From an uncultured Pseudorhodoferax sp. (lineage in GTDB: Bacteria; Pseudomonadota; Gammaproteobacteria; Burkholderiales; Burkholderiaceae), in NCBI GenBank assembly GCA_913776795.1, contig CAJYRH010000017.1, forward strand, positions 1 through 8,656: a stretch of 8,656 bases of DNA, given 5' to 3'. Shown piece after piece: positions 1 through 5,921 of this stretch (position 1 is its first letter; each line of letters begins with the position of its first letter). The notes below the pieces were generated by a model. That model was given only the letters and a program-made list of their open reading frames with translations, ran no database searches and was not told where the DNA came from. Made by a program: the position numbers and the translations under genes.

Positions 1-487
1 CCACTTCCTTGTAGCCGCCCAGCTCGCTGGGCGATTCGCTGATGAGCTCGGTCTTCCAGCCGCGGCGCTCGGCAAAGCGGGTGTACATGCGCAGGAGGTC
101 GCCCGCGAACAGCGCCGATTCGTCGCCGCCCGTGCCGGCGCGGATTTCCACGAAGGCCGCGCGCGCGTCGTCCGGGTCCCTGGGCAGCAGCATGCGCTGC
201 AGTTCGTTCTCCAGTTCCCTCAGTTCGGCTTCGGCGCTGGCGATCTCCTCACGCGCCATCTCGGCCATGTCGGGGTCGGCCAGCATTTCCTGCGCTGCGG
301 CCAGGTCGGACTGGCGCTGCTGGTGGCGCGCATAGCGGCCGGCGACTTGGGCCACGTCGGCATGCTCGCGCGACAAGGCCATGAACTGCTTCATGTCCGC
401 CATGATGTCCTGACGCGACAGCAGGAAGTCCAGTTCGGACAGGCGCAGCGCGTAGCGCTCGAGTTGTTGGCGGAGAAATGGTTTCAA
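1..487 (-). CDS. prfA: Peptide chain release factor 1 (RF1), N-terminal part, cut by the window edge
   Basis: RF1 reads UAA and UAG stop codons in the ribosomal A site and triggers peptide release. The visible 162 residues cover the helical N-terminal domain and the start of the next domain, including the conserved stretch [17 protein letters not shown] (about residues 114-130) and the following LLRMY. The family is about 360 residues long, so the stop-codon recognition loop and the catalytic GGQ motif lie beyond position 1. No ATG fits the family start. The expected N-terminus (M)KPFLRQQLE begins at a TTG codon at 487-485, with only a weak GGAT upstream, so initiation may be inefficient. The gene follows hemA on the same strand after 75 bases, which is the usual hemA-prfA(-prmC) order in proteobacteria. 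Identification is firm; the TTG start is inferred from the family N-terminus. Confidence 0.95.
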   Translation of the reverse strand, partial: MKPFLRQQLERYALRLSELDFLLSRQDIMADMKQFMALSREHADVAQVAGRYARHQQRQSDLAAAQEMLADPDMAEMAREEIASAEAELRELENELQRMLLPRDPDDARAAFVEIRAGTGGDESALFAGDLLRMYTRFAERRGWKTELISESPSELGGYKEV

Positions 488-513
488 GGCGGCGATCCGG
501 TGGGCAGGCGCGG

Positions 514-544
514 AAAAAATGGGAGGGGCCCGGCGTGGCGGGCC
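514..544 (-). terminator. GC stem-loop with displaced T-run between hemA and prfA
   Basis: On the minus strand, downstream of the hemA stop, there is a perfect 6-bp stem GGCCCG/CGGGCC (544-539 and 532-527) with a 6-nt loop. After seven more bases comes a run of six T (519-514). An ideal intrinsic terminator has the T-run immediately after the stem, so this would be weak at best. It may act as a partial attenuator or processing site that lowers prfA expression relative to hemA. The surrounding sequence is so GC-rich that the hairpin may also be incidental. Confidence 0.3.
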
Positions 545-562
545 GTCGCGGGGCGGGCGCCG

Positions 563-1840
563 CTAACGCTCTTTGCGCAGGAACAGGCGCGAGATGGTCT
601 GCACTGCCTGTTCGCGCGCCGGGCCGTCGCCGGCGTGCAGCTCGGCCATGGCGCCGTGCAGCATCTTCTGTGTGAGGCCCTTGGCCAGGGCTTCGAGCAC
701 GGCGTCCACGTCGTCGCCGCGTGCCAACTGTTTGCGTGCGCGCGCCAGTTCGGCCTGGCGCCAGGTGTCGGCCTGGCTGTTGAGCTGGCGGATCAGCGGC
801 ACCACGCCGTTCTGCGGGTCGCGCTGGCCCATCCAGTGCAGAAAGCTCTGCACGCCCGCGTCGATGATGACCTCGGCCTGGGCCACGGCCGCCTGGCGCT
901 GGGCCTGGCCGGTCTGCACGACGCTGGCCAGGTCGTCCACGGGGTAGAGGAACACGTCTTCCAGGCCCTTGACCTCGGGCTCGATGTCGCGCGGCACGGC
1001 CAGGTCGACCATGAACATGGGCCGGTGCTTGCGCTGCTTGAGCGCGCGCTCCACGGCACCCAGGCCGATGATGGGCAGCGTGCTGGCCGTGCAGCTCACG
1101 ATGGCGTCGAACTCGTGCAGCCGGGCGGGCAGGTCGGCCAGGCGCATGACCTCGCCGCCGAAGCGGCCAGCCAGCTTCTCGCCGCGCTCCAGCGTGCGGT
1201 TGGCGATGGCGATGGACTTGGGGCTCCTGGCCGCGAAGTGCGTGGCGGCCAGCTCGATCATCTCGCCGGCGCCCACGAACAGCACGCGCACCTGGCCCAG
1301 GTCCTCGAACAGCTGGGAGGCCAGGCGCACGGCGGCGGCGGCCATGCTGATGGAATGCGCGCCGATCTCGGTGGCGGTGCGCACTTCCTTGGCCACCGAG
1401 AACGAGCGCTGGAACAGCTGGTTCAGCGTGGAGCCCAGTGCGCCGGCCTCGTTGGCCACGCGCACGGCGTCCTTCATCTGGCCCAGGATCTGGGCCTCGC
1501 CCAGCACCATGGAATCGAGGCCGCTGGCCACGCGGAACACGTGGCGGGCGGCCAGGCCATCGTGCAGCGTGTAGGCGTGCGAGCGCAGCAGCGCTGGCGC
1601 CACGCCACCGGCATGGGCCATCCAGTCCACCGTGCGGTCGATGGCCTGGGCGTCGGCAACGCCATGTGCGCAATAGATCTCTGTGCGGTTGCAGGTGGAG
1701 ATGATGGCGGCCTCAGGGCCCGACAGCGCCGAGCGCAGGCCGGCCAGCGTGGGCGCGATCTGGTCCAGCGCGAACGCAAACCGTCCGCGGAGATCCAGCG
1801 GAGCGGTTTGGTGGTTGATGCCGAGTGCCCAGACAGCCAT
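563..1840 (-). CDS. hemA: Glutamyl-tRNA reductase
   Basis: This cytoplasmic enzyme reduces glutamyl-tRNA(Glu) to glutamate-1-semialdehyde with NADPH, the first committed step of the C5 route to 5-aminolevulinate, haem and other tetrapyrroles. The 425 residues match the usual family length. The N-terminal catalytic domain carries STCNRTEIY with the nucleophile Cys50, and the conserved [18 protein letters not shown] follows (about 106-123). The NADPH-binding Rossmann domain has VGAGEM at 189-194 and ANRT at 213-216. [12 protein letters not shown] lies at 277-288, and the C-terminal helical dimerisation domain starts near 315. The stop is TAG. The ATG at 1840-1838 gives the family-typical start [10 protein letters not shown]. 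No Shine-Dalgarno sequence precedes it, and a TATAAT box lies only 9-14 bases upstream, so the message may be leaderless. A perfect FNR-type dyad lies further upstream. prfA follows on the same strand. Confidence 0.98.
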   Translation of the reverse strand: MAVWALGINHQTAPLDLRGRFAFALDQIAPTLAGLRSALSGPEAAIISTCNRTEIYCAHGVADAQAIDRTVDWMAHAGGVAPALLRSHAYTLHDGLAARHVFRVASGLDSMVLGEAQILGQMKDAVRVANEAGALGSTLNQLFQRSFSVAKEVRTATEIGAHSISMAAAAVRLASQLFEDLGQVRVLFVGAGEMIELAATHFAARSPKSIAIANRTLERGEKLAGRFGGEVMRLADLPARLHEFDAIVSCTASTLPIIGLGAVERALKQRKHRPMFMVDLAVPRDIEPEVKGLEDVFLYPVDDLASVVQTGQAQRQAAVAQAEVIIDAGVQSFLHWMGQRDPQNGVVPLIRQLNSQADTWRQAELARARKQLARGDDVDAVLEALAKGLTQKMLHGAMAELHAGDGPAREQAVQTISRLFLRKER

Positions 1841-1848
1841 GGCCGGCG

Positions 1849-1854
1849 ATTATA
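1849..1854 (-). promoter_or_regulatory. Predicted -10 box of the hemA promoter
   Basis: The minus strand reads TATAAT from 1854 to 1849, a perfect sigma-70 -10 hexamer in otherwise very GC-rich DNA. No acceptable -35 hexamer exists at 16-18 bases upstream (the sequence there is CAGCGC-like), as expected for an activator-dependent promoter. The predicted transcription start is near 1842, about two bases before the hemA ATG. Confidence 0.6.
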
Positions 1855-1877
1855 AAATCCGGCATCTCCCCGCGCTG

Positions 1878-1893
1878 CTTGACCTGCGTCAAG
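1878..1893. promoter_or_regulatory. FNR/ANR/DNR-type binding site in the hemA control region
   Basis: The sequence CTTGACCTGCGTCAAG is a perfect 6-bp inverted repeat around CTGC. Its core TTGAC-N4-GTCAA fits the CRP/FNR-family consensus TTGAT-N4-ATCAA and the ANR/DNR variants that allow C and G at the inner positions. Its centre (1885.5) is about 43 bases upstream of the predicted hemA start point, close to the -41.5 of class II activator sites, and the promoter has no -35 box. Anaerobic control of hemA by Anr is known in Pseudomonas; a similar role here is inferred. The same site lies 17-32 bases before the ATG of the divergent small gene, where a bound protein could block transcription. Which FNR-family member binds cannot be told from the site. 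Confidence 0.65.
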
Positions 1894-1909
1894 CCCTTCG
1901 TGCTCTCCC

Positions 1910-2176
1910 ATGGGTGTCGTCGACCTGCTGTTGCATGGACTGGCCTTCGTGCTGCCGGCTTTCTGCGTGGCGCTGTGCTGCACGCTGGTCGCCCGCGTGG
2001 GCCGGGGTGGCGGCATGCGCTGGTGGAGCGCCTGGCTGCTGACCGGCGCTGCCGGCAGCCTGGCGCTGCTGGGCGCGCTCTGGGCCGTGGGTCGCGACGG
2101 CAGCATCGCCGGCTATGCGGCGCTGGTGGTCTGCTGCGGCACGATGTCCTGGTTGCTGTCCTTGCGCCGGCGCTGA
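1910..2176 (+). CDS. Small three-helix membrane protein of unknown function, divergent from hemA
   Basis: The 88-residue product is almost entirely hydrophobic. There are three likely transmembrane helices: about residues 4-27 (LLLHGLAFVLPAFCVALCC), 39-60 (WWSAWLLTGAAGSLALLGA) and 67-84 (IAGYAALVVCCGTMSWLLS). Short basic or glycine-rich loops separate them, and the protein ends in the basic tail LRRR. No catalytic motif is visible. I think similar small inner-membrane proteins occur beside hemA in related Burkholderiales, but I assign no function. The ATG is the only reasonable start, yet it has no Shine-Dalgarno sequence and the upstream frame is closed by a TGA at 1880. The FNR-type box lies just upstream, so expression may respond to oxygen. 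The TGA stop is one base from the stop of the convergent acyltransferase-PilZ gene, with no terminator between. Confidence 0.7.
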   Translation: MGVVDLLLHGLAFVLPAFCVALCCTLVARVGRGGGMRWWSAWLLTGAAGSLALLGALWAVGRDGSIAGYAALVVCCGTMSWLLSLRRR

Positions 2177-2177
2177 G

Positions 2178-3491
2178 CTATGCCAGCAGATCGTGGTGCG
2201 TGTGGCCCGTTTGCAGTGCGTGCACGCATTCACGCCAGGGCTGGTCGGTCGCCGTGATCAGGAAGCCGTAGGCACCGTAGTCGTCGTAGCGCCGCCCGCG
2301 CATGACGGTGATCTGCAGCACAGACTGCTCGTGGGTGCCCAGGTGCACCACCACACGGCCCGAGGTCTTGAGCGGCAGTTCCTCGCGCGCATGGGCCTGG
2401 AAGCCCTCGTTCGATGCGTCGACCACCTGAAGGTCCAGCAGACGACGCTGGCCGTCGATGGCAATCTCGAGCTTGCCCTTGCACTTGAGCGAGAAGCGCG
2501 GATGCCGGCGCAGCGTGTCCATCTGGGCCGGCGGCTGCTCCAGCGGCGGCAGCACGGCCTGGTAGGCGGGCAGGTCGTAAATTTCGTGCAGCATGGCCTT
2601 CTTGCGCGCGTCGAGTCCGGCGAAGCCCTGGGTGCGCTGGTTGAAGAAGTGGTCCAGCAGCGCGGGCGTCATGACCGGGTCGTTGGTCGTGTAGTAGCGC
2701 CGCCGCGGCAACCGGATGTTCGGCAGCTCCATGCGGAAGAAATAGTGGTGCAGGCTCTTGCGCGGCGGCTTGCCCGCGTAGGCGCGCGACAGCAGTGCGT
2801 CGGCCTGGCTCAGGTCCAGCGTGGCGCCCACGGCTGGCGCGCCATTGGCAAAGTCGTAGGCGGCCACCGTCTTCTGCGGCAGCCGGCGAAAGCACAGCAG
2901 CGACTCGTAGAGTTCGATGTGGTAAGGGTTCACCGCGATGACCAGATGCCGTGTGTCGAAGAAGCGCGTGCAGTAGGTGTGCATGAACTTCATCAGAGGG
3001 AACAGGATCGCGCCACCGGTCTTGCGGTGCTTCGGGTGCACCGCCAGTGCCGAGACCTCGGCGATCTGGCCGCGCTCTGCCTCCACGCTGGACAGGTCGA
3101 ACACCGCCTGCAGCGGAAAGCCGAACGGGCTCTCGCGGATCAGCGAGATCGTGCCCACGACCTCGTCGTCGACCTTGGCGCACAGCGTGGTCGTGGTCGG
3201 CAGCGCGTGGTAGATGGTGGCGCGCAGGCCCGAGGGCGCGGGCTGCATGAAGCCCACGGCCACGTAGGCGTCGTGCAGCAGCCTGAAACAAGCCTCGAGC
3301 TCTTCGCGCGTGTCGGCGATCTTGAGCGTGAGCCGCGGGTCGGGCGCCGGGTCGCAGTCGACGAAGGAGCGGGCCACCGAGAAGCGCACCGACTGCGGCA
3401 TGAAGCCGATGGCCTGGCGCAGGCCCTTGTGCAACGTGCGGCGCGTGCGCGAGAGCAAGGTCTGCTTTTTGGTTCGTGGCGAGCGGGCCAT
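2178..3491 (-). CDS. FeeM/GNAT-like acyltransferase fused to a C-terminal PilZ domain
   Basis: The predicted product has 437 residues and no signal peptide or transmembrane helix, so it is probably cytoplasmic. The basic N-terminus (1-40) leads into a GNAT-fold region (about 55-215) with EVSALAVHPKHRKTGG (145-160), resembling the acyl-donor-binding loop, and then VIAVNPYHIELYESLLCFRRL. This resembles FeeM-type N-acyl amino acid synthases and related autoinducer-synthase-like acyltransferases. A helical linker (about 270-320) joins a PilZ domain (about 327-425) with both c-di-GMP motifs intact: RxxxR (R328, R332) and DxSxxG (D358, S360, G363). The acyltransferase may therefore be switched by c-di-GMP; its substrate is unknown. 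GGGAGGAG six bases before the ATG fixes the start and excludes the longer open frame upstream. It follows nudC after 26 bases, probably in one operon. The PilZ call is strong; the acyltransferase call rests on fold-level resemblance. Confidence 0.85.
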   Translation of the reverse strand: MARSPRTKKQTLLSRTRRTLHKGLRQAIGFMPQSVRFSVARSFVDCDPAPDPRLTLKIADTREELEACFRLLHDAYVAVGFMQPAPSGLRATIYHALPTTTTLCAKVDDEVVGTISLIRESPFGFPLQAVFDLSSVEAERGQIAEVSALAVHPKHRKTGGAILFPLMKFMHTYCTRFFDTRHLVIAVNPYHIELYESLLCFRRLPQKTVAAYDFANGAPAVGATLDLSQADALLSRAYAGKPPRKSLHHYFFRMELPNIRLPRRRYYTTNDPVMTPALLDHFFNQRTQGFAGLDARKKAMLHEIYDLPAYQAVLPPLEQPPAQMDTLRRHPRFSLKCKGKLEIAIDGQRRLLDLQVVDASNEGFQAHAREELPLKTSGRVVVHLGTHEQSVLQITVMRGRRYDDYGAYGFLITATDQPWRECVHALQTGHTHHDLLA

Positions 3492-3497
3492 GGGATG

Positions 3498-3505
3498 CTC
3501 CTCCC
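3498..3505 (-). promoter_or_regulatory. Strong Shine-Dalgarno sequence of the acyltransferase-PilZ gene
   Basis: The minus strand reads GGGAGGAG here, six bases before the ATG at 3491-3489. It decides the start, because the frame stays open upstream as far as 4208 through nudC. It is stronger than the ribosome-binding sites of the neighbouring minus-strand genes, so the product may be made at a higher rate than NudC from the same message. Confidence 0.8.
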
Positions 3506-3517
3506 GGCAGTATGGGC

Positions 3518-4339
3518 TCAGCGGCCGGGCAGGTGCGATTCGATCAAATGCCCGGCGATGGATAGCCCGCGCGGGGGGATGGGCGGCATCGCGTCGCCAG
3601 GTCCGACCCAGACGGCCTCCTCGATCTCGTTCTCGTCCAGGCGGATCTCGCCGCCCGCGTACTCGGCCGTGAACGCGATCATGAGCGAGTGCGGAAACGG
3701 CCAGGACTGGCTGGCAAAGTAGCGCAGGTCCTTCACCTTCAGGCCGACTTCCTCGAAGACCTCGCGATGGATGGCTTCCTCGACGGATTCGCCGGCCTCC
3801 AGGAAGCCGGCCAGCGCCGTGTAGAAGCGGGTCGGCGAGTTGCGGTGGCGCGCCAACAGCAGTTCGGGGCCGCGCCGCACCAGCACCATCATGGCCGGCG
3901 AAATGCGCGGGTAGGCCATGTGTCCGCAGGCCGGGCAGCGCATGCAGCGTTCGCCGGCCACGTGGGTGGTCGGGCTCCCGCAGGCGCCGCAGAAGCGGTG
4001 CGTGCGCGCCCATTCTGCGATCTGCCAGGCCCGGCCGGCCACGGCCAGCAGGCCGTCGTCCATGGCGCCGAACAGCGCGCGCAGCCGGTGCGGACGCAGG
4101 CCTTCGGGCACTGGCGTGCCCTTGGGCATCCAGGCCACCCGGCAATAAGCCCCTTCGAGCAGGCCCACAGGCAGGAAGTCGGCGGATCGCAGGCCGAGCG
4201 CGGCGCACACAAGCGCGCCGGGCAGGGCCAGGTCGCCTTCGCCGACGAGGAGTTCGTCACCGCAGAACACGAAGTTCTGCACCAGGTCCTGTTCACGCGC
4301 CGCCAGCAGCGGCGTGAACGCAGGAGGGGTTTGCAGCAT
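3518..4339 (-). CDS. nudC: NAD(+) diphosphatase / NAD-capped RNA hydrolase (NudC family)
   Basis: NudC splits NADH and NAD+ into NMN(H) and AMP, and in E. coli also removes NAD caps from RNA 5' ends. All family hallmarks are present in 273 residues. There is a variable N-terminal domain, then a zinc ribbon with Cys117, Cys120, Cys135 and Cys138. The Nudix box runs from 178 to 200 (G178, E184, R192, E193, E196, E197, G199). SQSWPFPHS at 210-218 is the signature that separates NADH pyrophosphatases from other NUDIX enzymes (canonical SQPWPFP, with Ser for the first Pro). The stop is TGA. The ATG at 4339 has only a weak ribosome-binding sequence, so the start is moderately certain. It lies 55 bases after the dioxygenase gene and 26 before the PilZ fusion gene. 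It is distinct from the other NUDIX gene in this window, which lacks the zinc ribbon and the SQPWPFP motif. Confidence 0.95.
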   Translation of the reverse strand: MLQTPPAFTPLLAAREQDLVQNFVFCGDELLVGEGDLALPGALVCAALGLRSADFLPVGLLEGAYCRVAWMPKGTPVPEGLRPHRLRALFGAMDDGLLAVAGRAWQIAEWARTHRFCGACGSPTTHVAGERCMRCPACGHMAYPRISPAMMVLVRRGPELLLARHRNSPTRFYTALAGFLEAGESVEEAIHREVFEEVGLKVKDLRYFASQSWPFPHSLMIAFTAEYAGGEIRLDENEIEEAVWVGPGDAMPPIPPRGLSIAGHLIESHLPGR

Positions 4340-4394
4340 GGGCGGGCATCCGGGCCGTTGGAGGCCGCATGCTAACCGTCGGTGCGCAACTGCG

Positions 4395-5003
4395 TCAGAG
4401 CGCGAGCACCAGCGACGCGCGGGCCTGCAGTCCGTCGCTGCCGGCGGTGTAGGGCAGGGTCACGGCGGCGCGGTCGGCAGTGTCGAGCCGGCGCCAGAGG
4501 AAGTCGCGCGCGTTGCCCGGATCGCCCGCGACGTAGAGCTGCGTGGTGAGCAGTTCGCGCGTGCCCAGCCGCACCTTCACATGGATGTGCGGCGTGCGGC
4601 CGCTGTAAGGCACAGGGCGGATGGTGCGGAAGCGCCAGCGGCCCTCGGCGTCGACCGTGGTGCGGCCGAACCCCTGGAAGGCCGGGTCCTGGCGGCTGCC
4701 GTCGCCGGGATGGTCATAGTGCCCGGCTTCGTCGCACTGCCAGATCTCCACCTGCGCGCCGCGCACGGGCCGGCCGTCCAGGTCGCGCAGCGTGCCGTCC
4801 AGCCACGCCGGCTGGCCGCGGGCGTAGCGCAGCGCGCCGTTGCGCAGCAGGTCGTTGTCGGCGTCGACCGGGAAGGCCACGGGATAGAACGGGCCCTCGG
4901 TCTGCGCCGGCGTGCGCCGCAGCGGCGCGGCGGGCTGGGCCCGCGCGGTCAGCAGGGCAGGGCAGGCGATCAGCGCGGCAGTGAGCGTACGGCGGGTCGG
5001 CAT
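4395..5003 (-). CDS. Exported intradiol ring-cleavage dioxygenase (protocatechuate 3,4-dioxygenase-like)
   Basis: Intradiol dioxygenases use non-haem Fe(III) to insert O2 between the hydroxylated carbons of catechol-type rings. The 202-residue product has the conserved TPAQTEGPFYP entry (31-41), the strand GAQVEIWQCDEAGHYDH, and all four expected iron ligands: Tyr96, Tyr133, His139 and His141 (in RPVPYSGRTPHIHVKV). The N-terminus MPTRRTLTAALIACPALLTARA looks like a signal peptide. The twin arginine (R4, R5) suggests Tat export of a folded metalloprotein, with cleavage possible after A22; LIAC ending at Cys14 is a less likely lipoprotein site. Cytosolic catabolic enzymes lack such a leader, so this belongs to the smaller extracytoplasmic branch and its natural substrate is unknown. 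No ring-hydroxylating, lactonising or LysR-type gene is nearby. The ATG has no clear Shine-Dalgarno sequence. It follows the NUDIX gene by 36 bases. Confidence 0.88.
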   Translation of the reverse strand: MPTRRTLTAALIACPALLTARAQPAAPLRRTPAQTEGPFYPVAFPVDADNDLLRNGALRYARGQPAWLDGTLRDLDGRPVRGAQVEIWQCDEAGHYDHPGDGSRQDPAFQGFGRTTVDAEGRWRFRTIRPVPYSGRTPHIHVKVRLGTRELLTTQLYVAGDPGNARDFLWRRLDTADRAAVTLPYTAGSDGLQARASLVLAL

Positions 5004-5039
5004 GGCCGTCAGATGCCGGTGACCGCGCGCAGGTTCCGG

Positions 5040-5921
5040 TTACACGAATAGCGCGTCGAAGCCTTCCACGGGTTCGAAGCGTTTGTTGTGCCAGCGCAGG
5101 CGCAGCGGGCCCGGCATGGCGCGCTCGCGCACCGGATGGCGGTCGTCGCCCGGGTAACAGACCACGCGCGTGCCCCCGTCCTCAATGCTTTCGGGCTGGA
5201 TGAGTGGCGGGCGGCGCGTGCGTGCGGCGGCGACGGCTTCGTCGGCCGTGGCGTGGCGCGCGAGCTGGGCCAGCGTCATGATCTGCGGCGGCGCCATCTC
5301 GATCTCGCGGTCCCAGTAGCGCTGCAGCGCGGCGCGCGGCGCCAACCAGGTGCTCTCGGTGGTCTCGTAGTCGTCGTGCGTGGCGACCTGCTCGGGCGGC
5401 ACCCTGGCAGCAAAGAAGCGCGTGTCGAAGCGCTTGTTCATGACCGAGGGCACGCGCGGCGTGATCCAGCGCGACCACGGCGCGAGCCGCCGCGTCTGCA
5501 CACGCAGGCCCAGTTCCGCCAGCATGGTGTTGAAGGGCGTGCCGGCCTTGAGCAGCGCAGCGGCGCGCGCCAGGTCGGGATCGCCGCCGTCGGCGGTCTC
5601 GGCCAGCAGCACCCCCGCCTCTTCGAAGGCCTCGCGCACGGCGGCCACGTACAGCCCGGCCGCGCGCGCGGCGTCCAGCTCTGCGTCGTGCAGGCTGGCG
5701 TGCAGCTGCGCGGCACCTTGGTCGAGATGGCGCGCCGCGTCGAGTTCGGCATCGGCCACATCGAGCTTGCCGCCCGGGAACACATAGGCGCCGCCCAGCA
5801 CGTCGGACAGTCCGTGGCGCTTCATGAGCAGGACCTCCAGGCCGCTGGCGCCATCGCGCAGCATGACCACGGTGGAGGCCGCGCGGGGCGGCGTGTCGAT
5901 GGCGTGCAGGTTCAGTTCCAT
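5040..5921 (-). CDS. NUDIX hydrolase with split Nudix box, NUDT19-like (possible CoA/acyl-CoA diphosphatase)
   Basis: The 293-residue product opens with a NUDIX-fold strand (AASTVVMLRDG) and VLGGAYVFPGGKLD (41-54). The second half of the Nudix box comes only at REAFEEAGVLL (96-106). About 40 residues rich in Ala, Asp and Glu separate the two halves, where a standard box has a few. This split is characteristic of the NUDT19 (RP2p) group, whose mammalian members hydrolyse CoA and acyl-CoA in peroxisomes. The metal-binding residues E97, E100 and E101 are kept. TPRVPSVMNKRFDTRFF (154-170) also fits that group. CoA as substrate is inferred. The ATG has GGGA at 7-10 bases and GGAGACAAA further upstream. 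It is the first gene of the minus-strand run and diverges from the acyl-CoA-type SDR gene, which fits a CoA-thioester role. Other NUDIX substrates remain possible. Confidence 0.85.
   Translation of the reverse strand: MELNLHAIDTPPRAASTVVMLRDGASGLEVLLMKRHGLSDVLGGAYVFPGGKLDVADAELDAARHLDQGAAQLHASLHDAELDAARAAGLYVAAVREAFEEAGVLLAETADGGDPDLARAAALLKAGTPFNTMLAELGLRVQTRRLAPWSRWITPRVPSVMNKRFDTRFFAARVPPEQVATHDDYETTESTWLAPRAALQRYWDREIEMAPPQIMTLAQLARHATADEAVAAARTRRPPLIQPESIEDGGTRVVCYPGDDRHPVRERAMPGPLRLRWHNKRFEPVEGFDALFV

Noticed and set aside
323..1855. Long open frame on the plus strand opposite hemA (510 codons)
   Set aside because: It mirrors the codon bias of the GC-rich hemA gene, has no ribosome-binding site or recognisable domain, and its composition (His/Ala/Arg/Gly-rich) is that of an antisense shadow.
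1879..1907. TTGACC at 1879-1884 as a -35 box for the small membrane protein gene
   Set aside because: No -10-like hexamer occurs at 16-18 bases downstream, and the sequence is better explained as half of the FNR-type dyad.
2164..2173. Palindrome GCGCCGGCGC near the end of the small membrane protein gene, as a terminator
   Set aside because: It is inside the coding sequence, has no loop or T-run, and GC palindromes of this size are frequent in such DNA.
2115..3722. Long plus-strand open frame opposite the acyltransferase-PilZ gene (535 codons)
   Set aside because: Same antisense shadow pattern; the minus-strand gene has a strong Shine-Dalgarno sequence and intact PilZ motifs.
3492..4208. Upstream extension of the acyltransferase-PilZ frame to a 676-residue protein
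   Set aside because: The extra part runs through nudC in another frame and has low-complexity content. The ATG at 3491 with GGGAGGAG is clearly the start.
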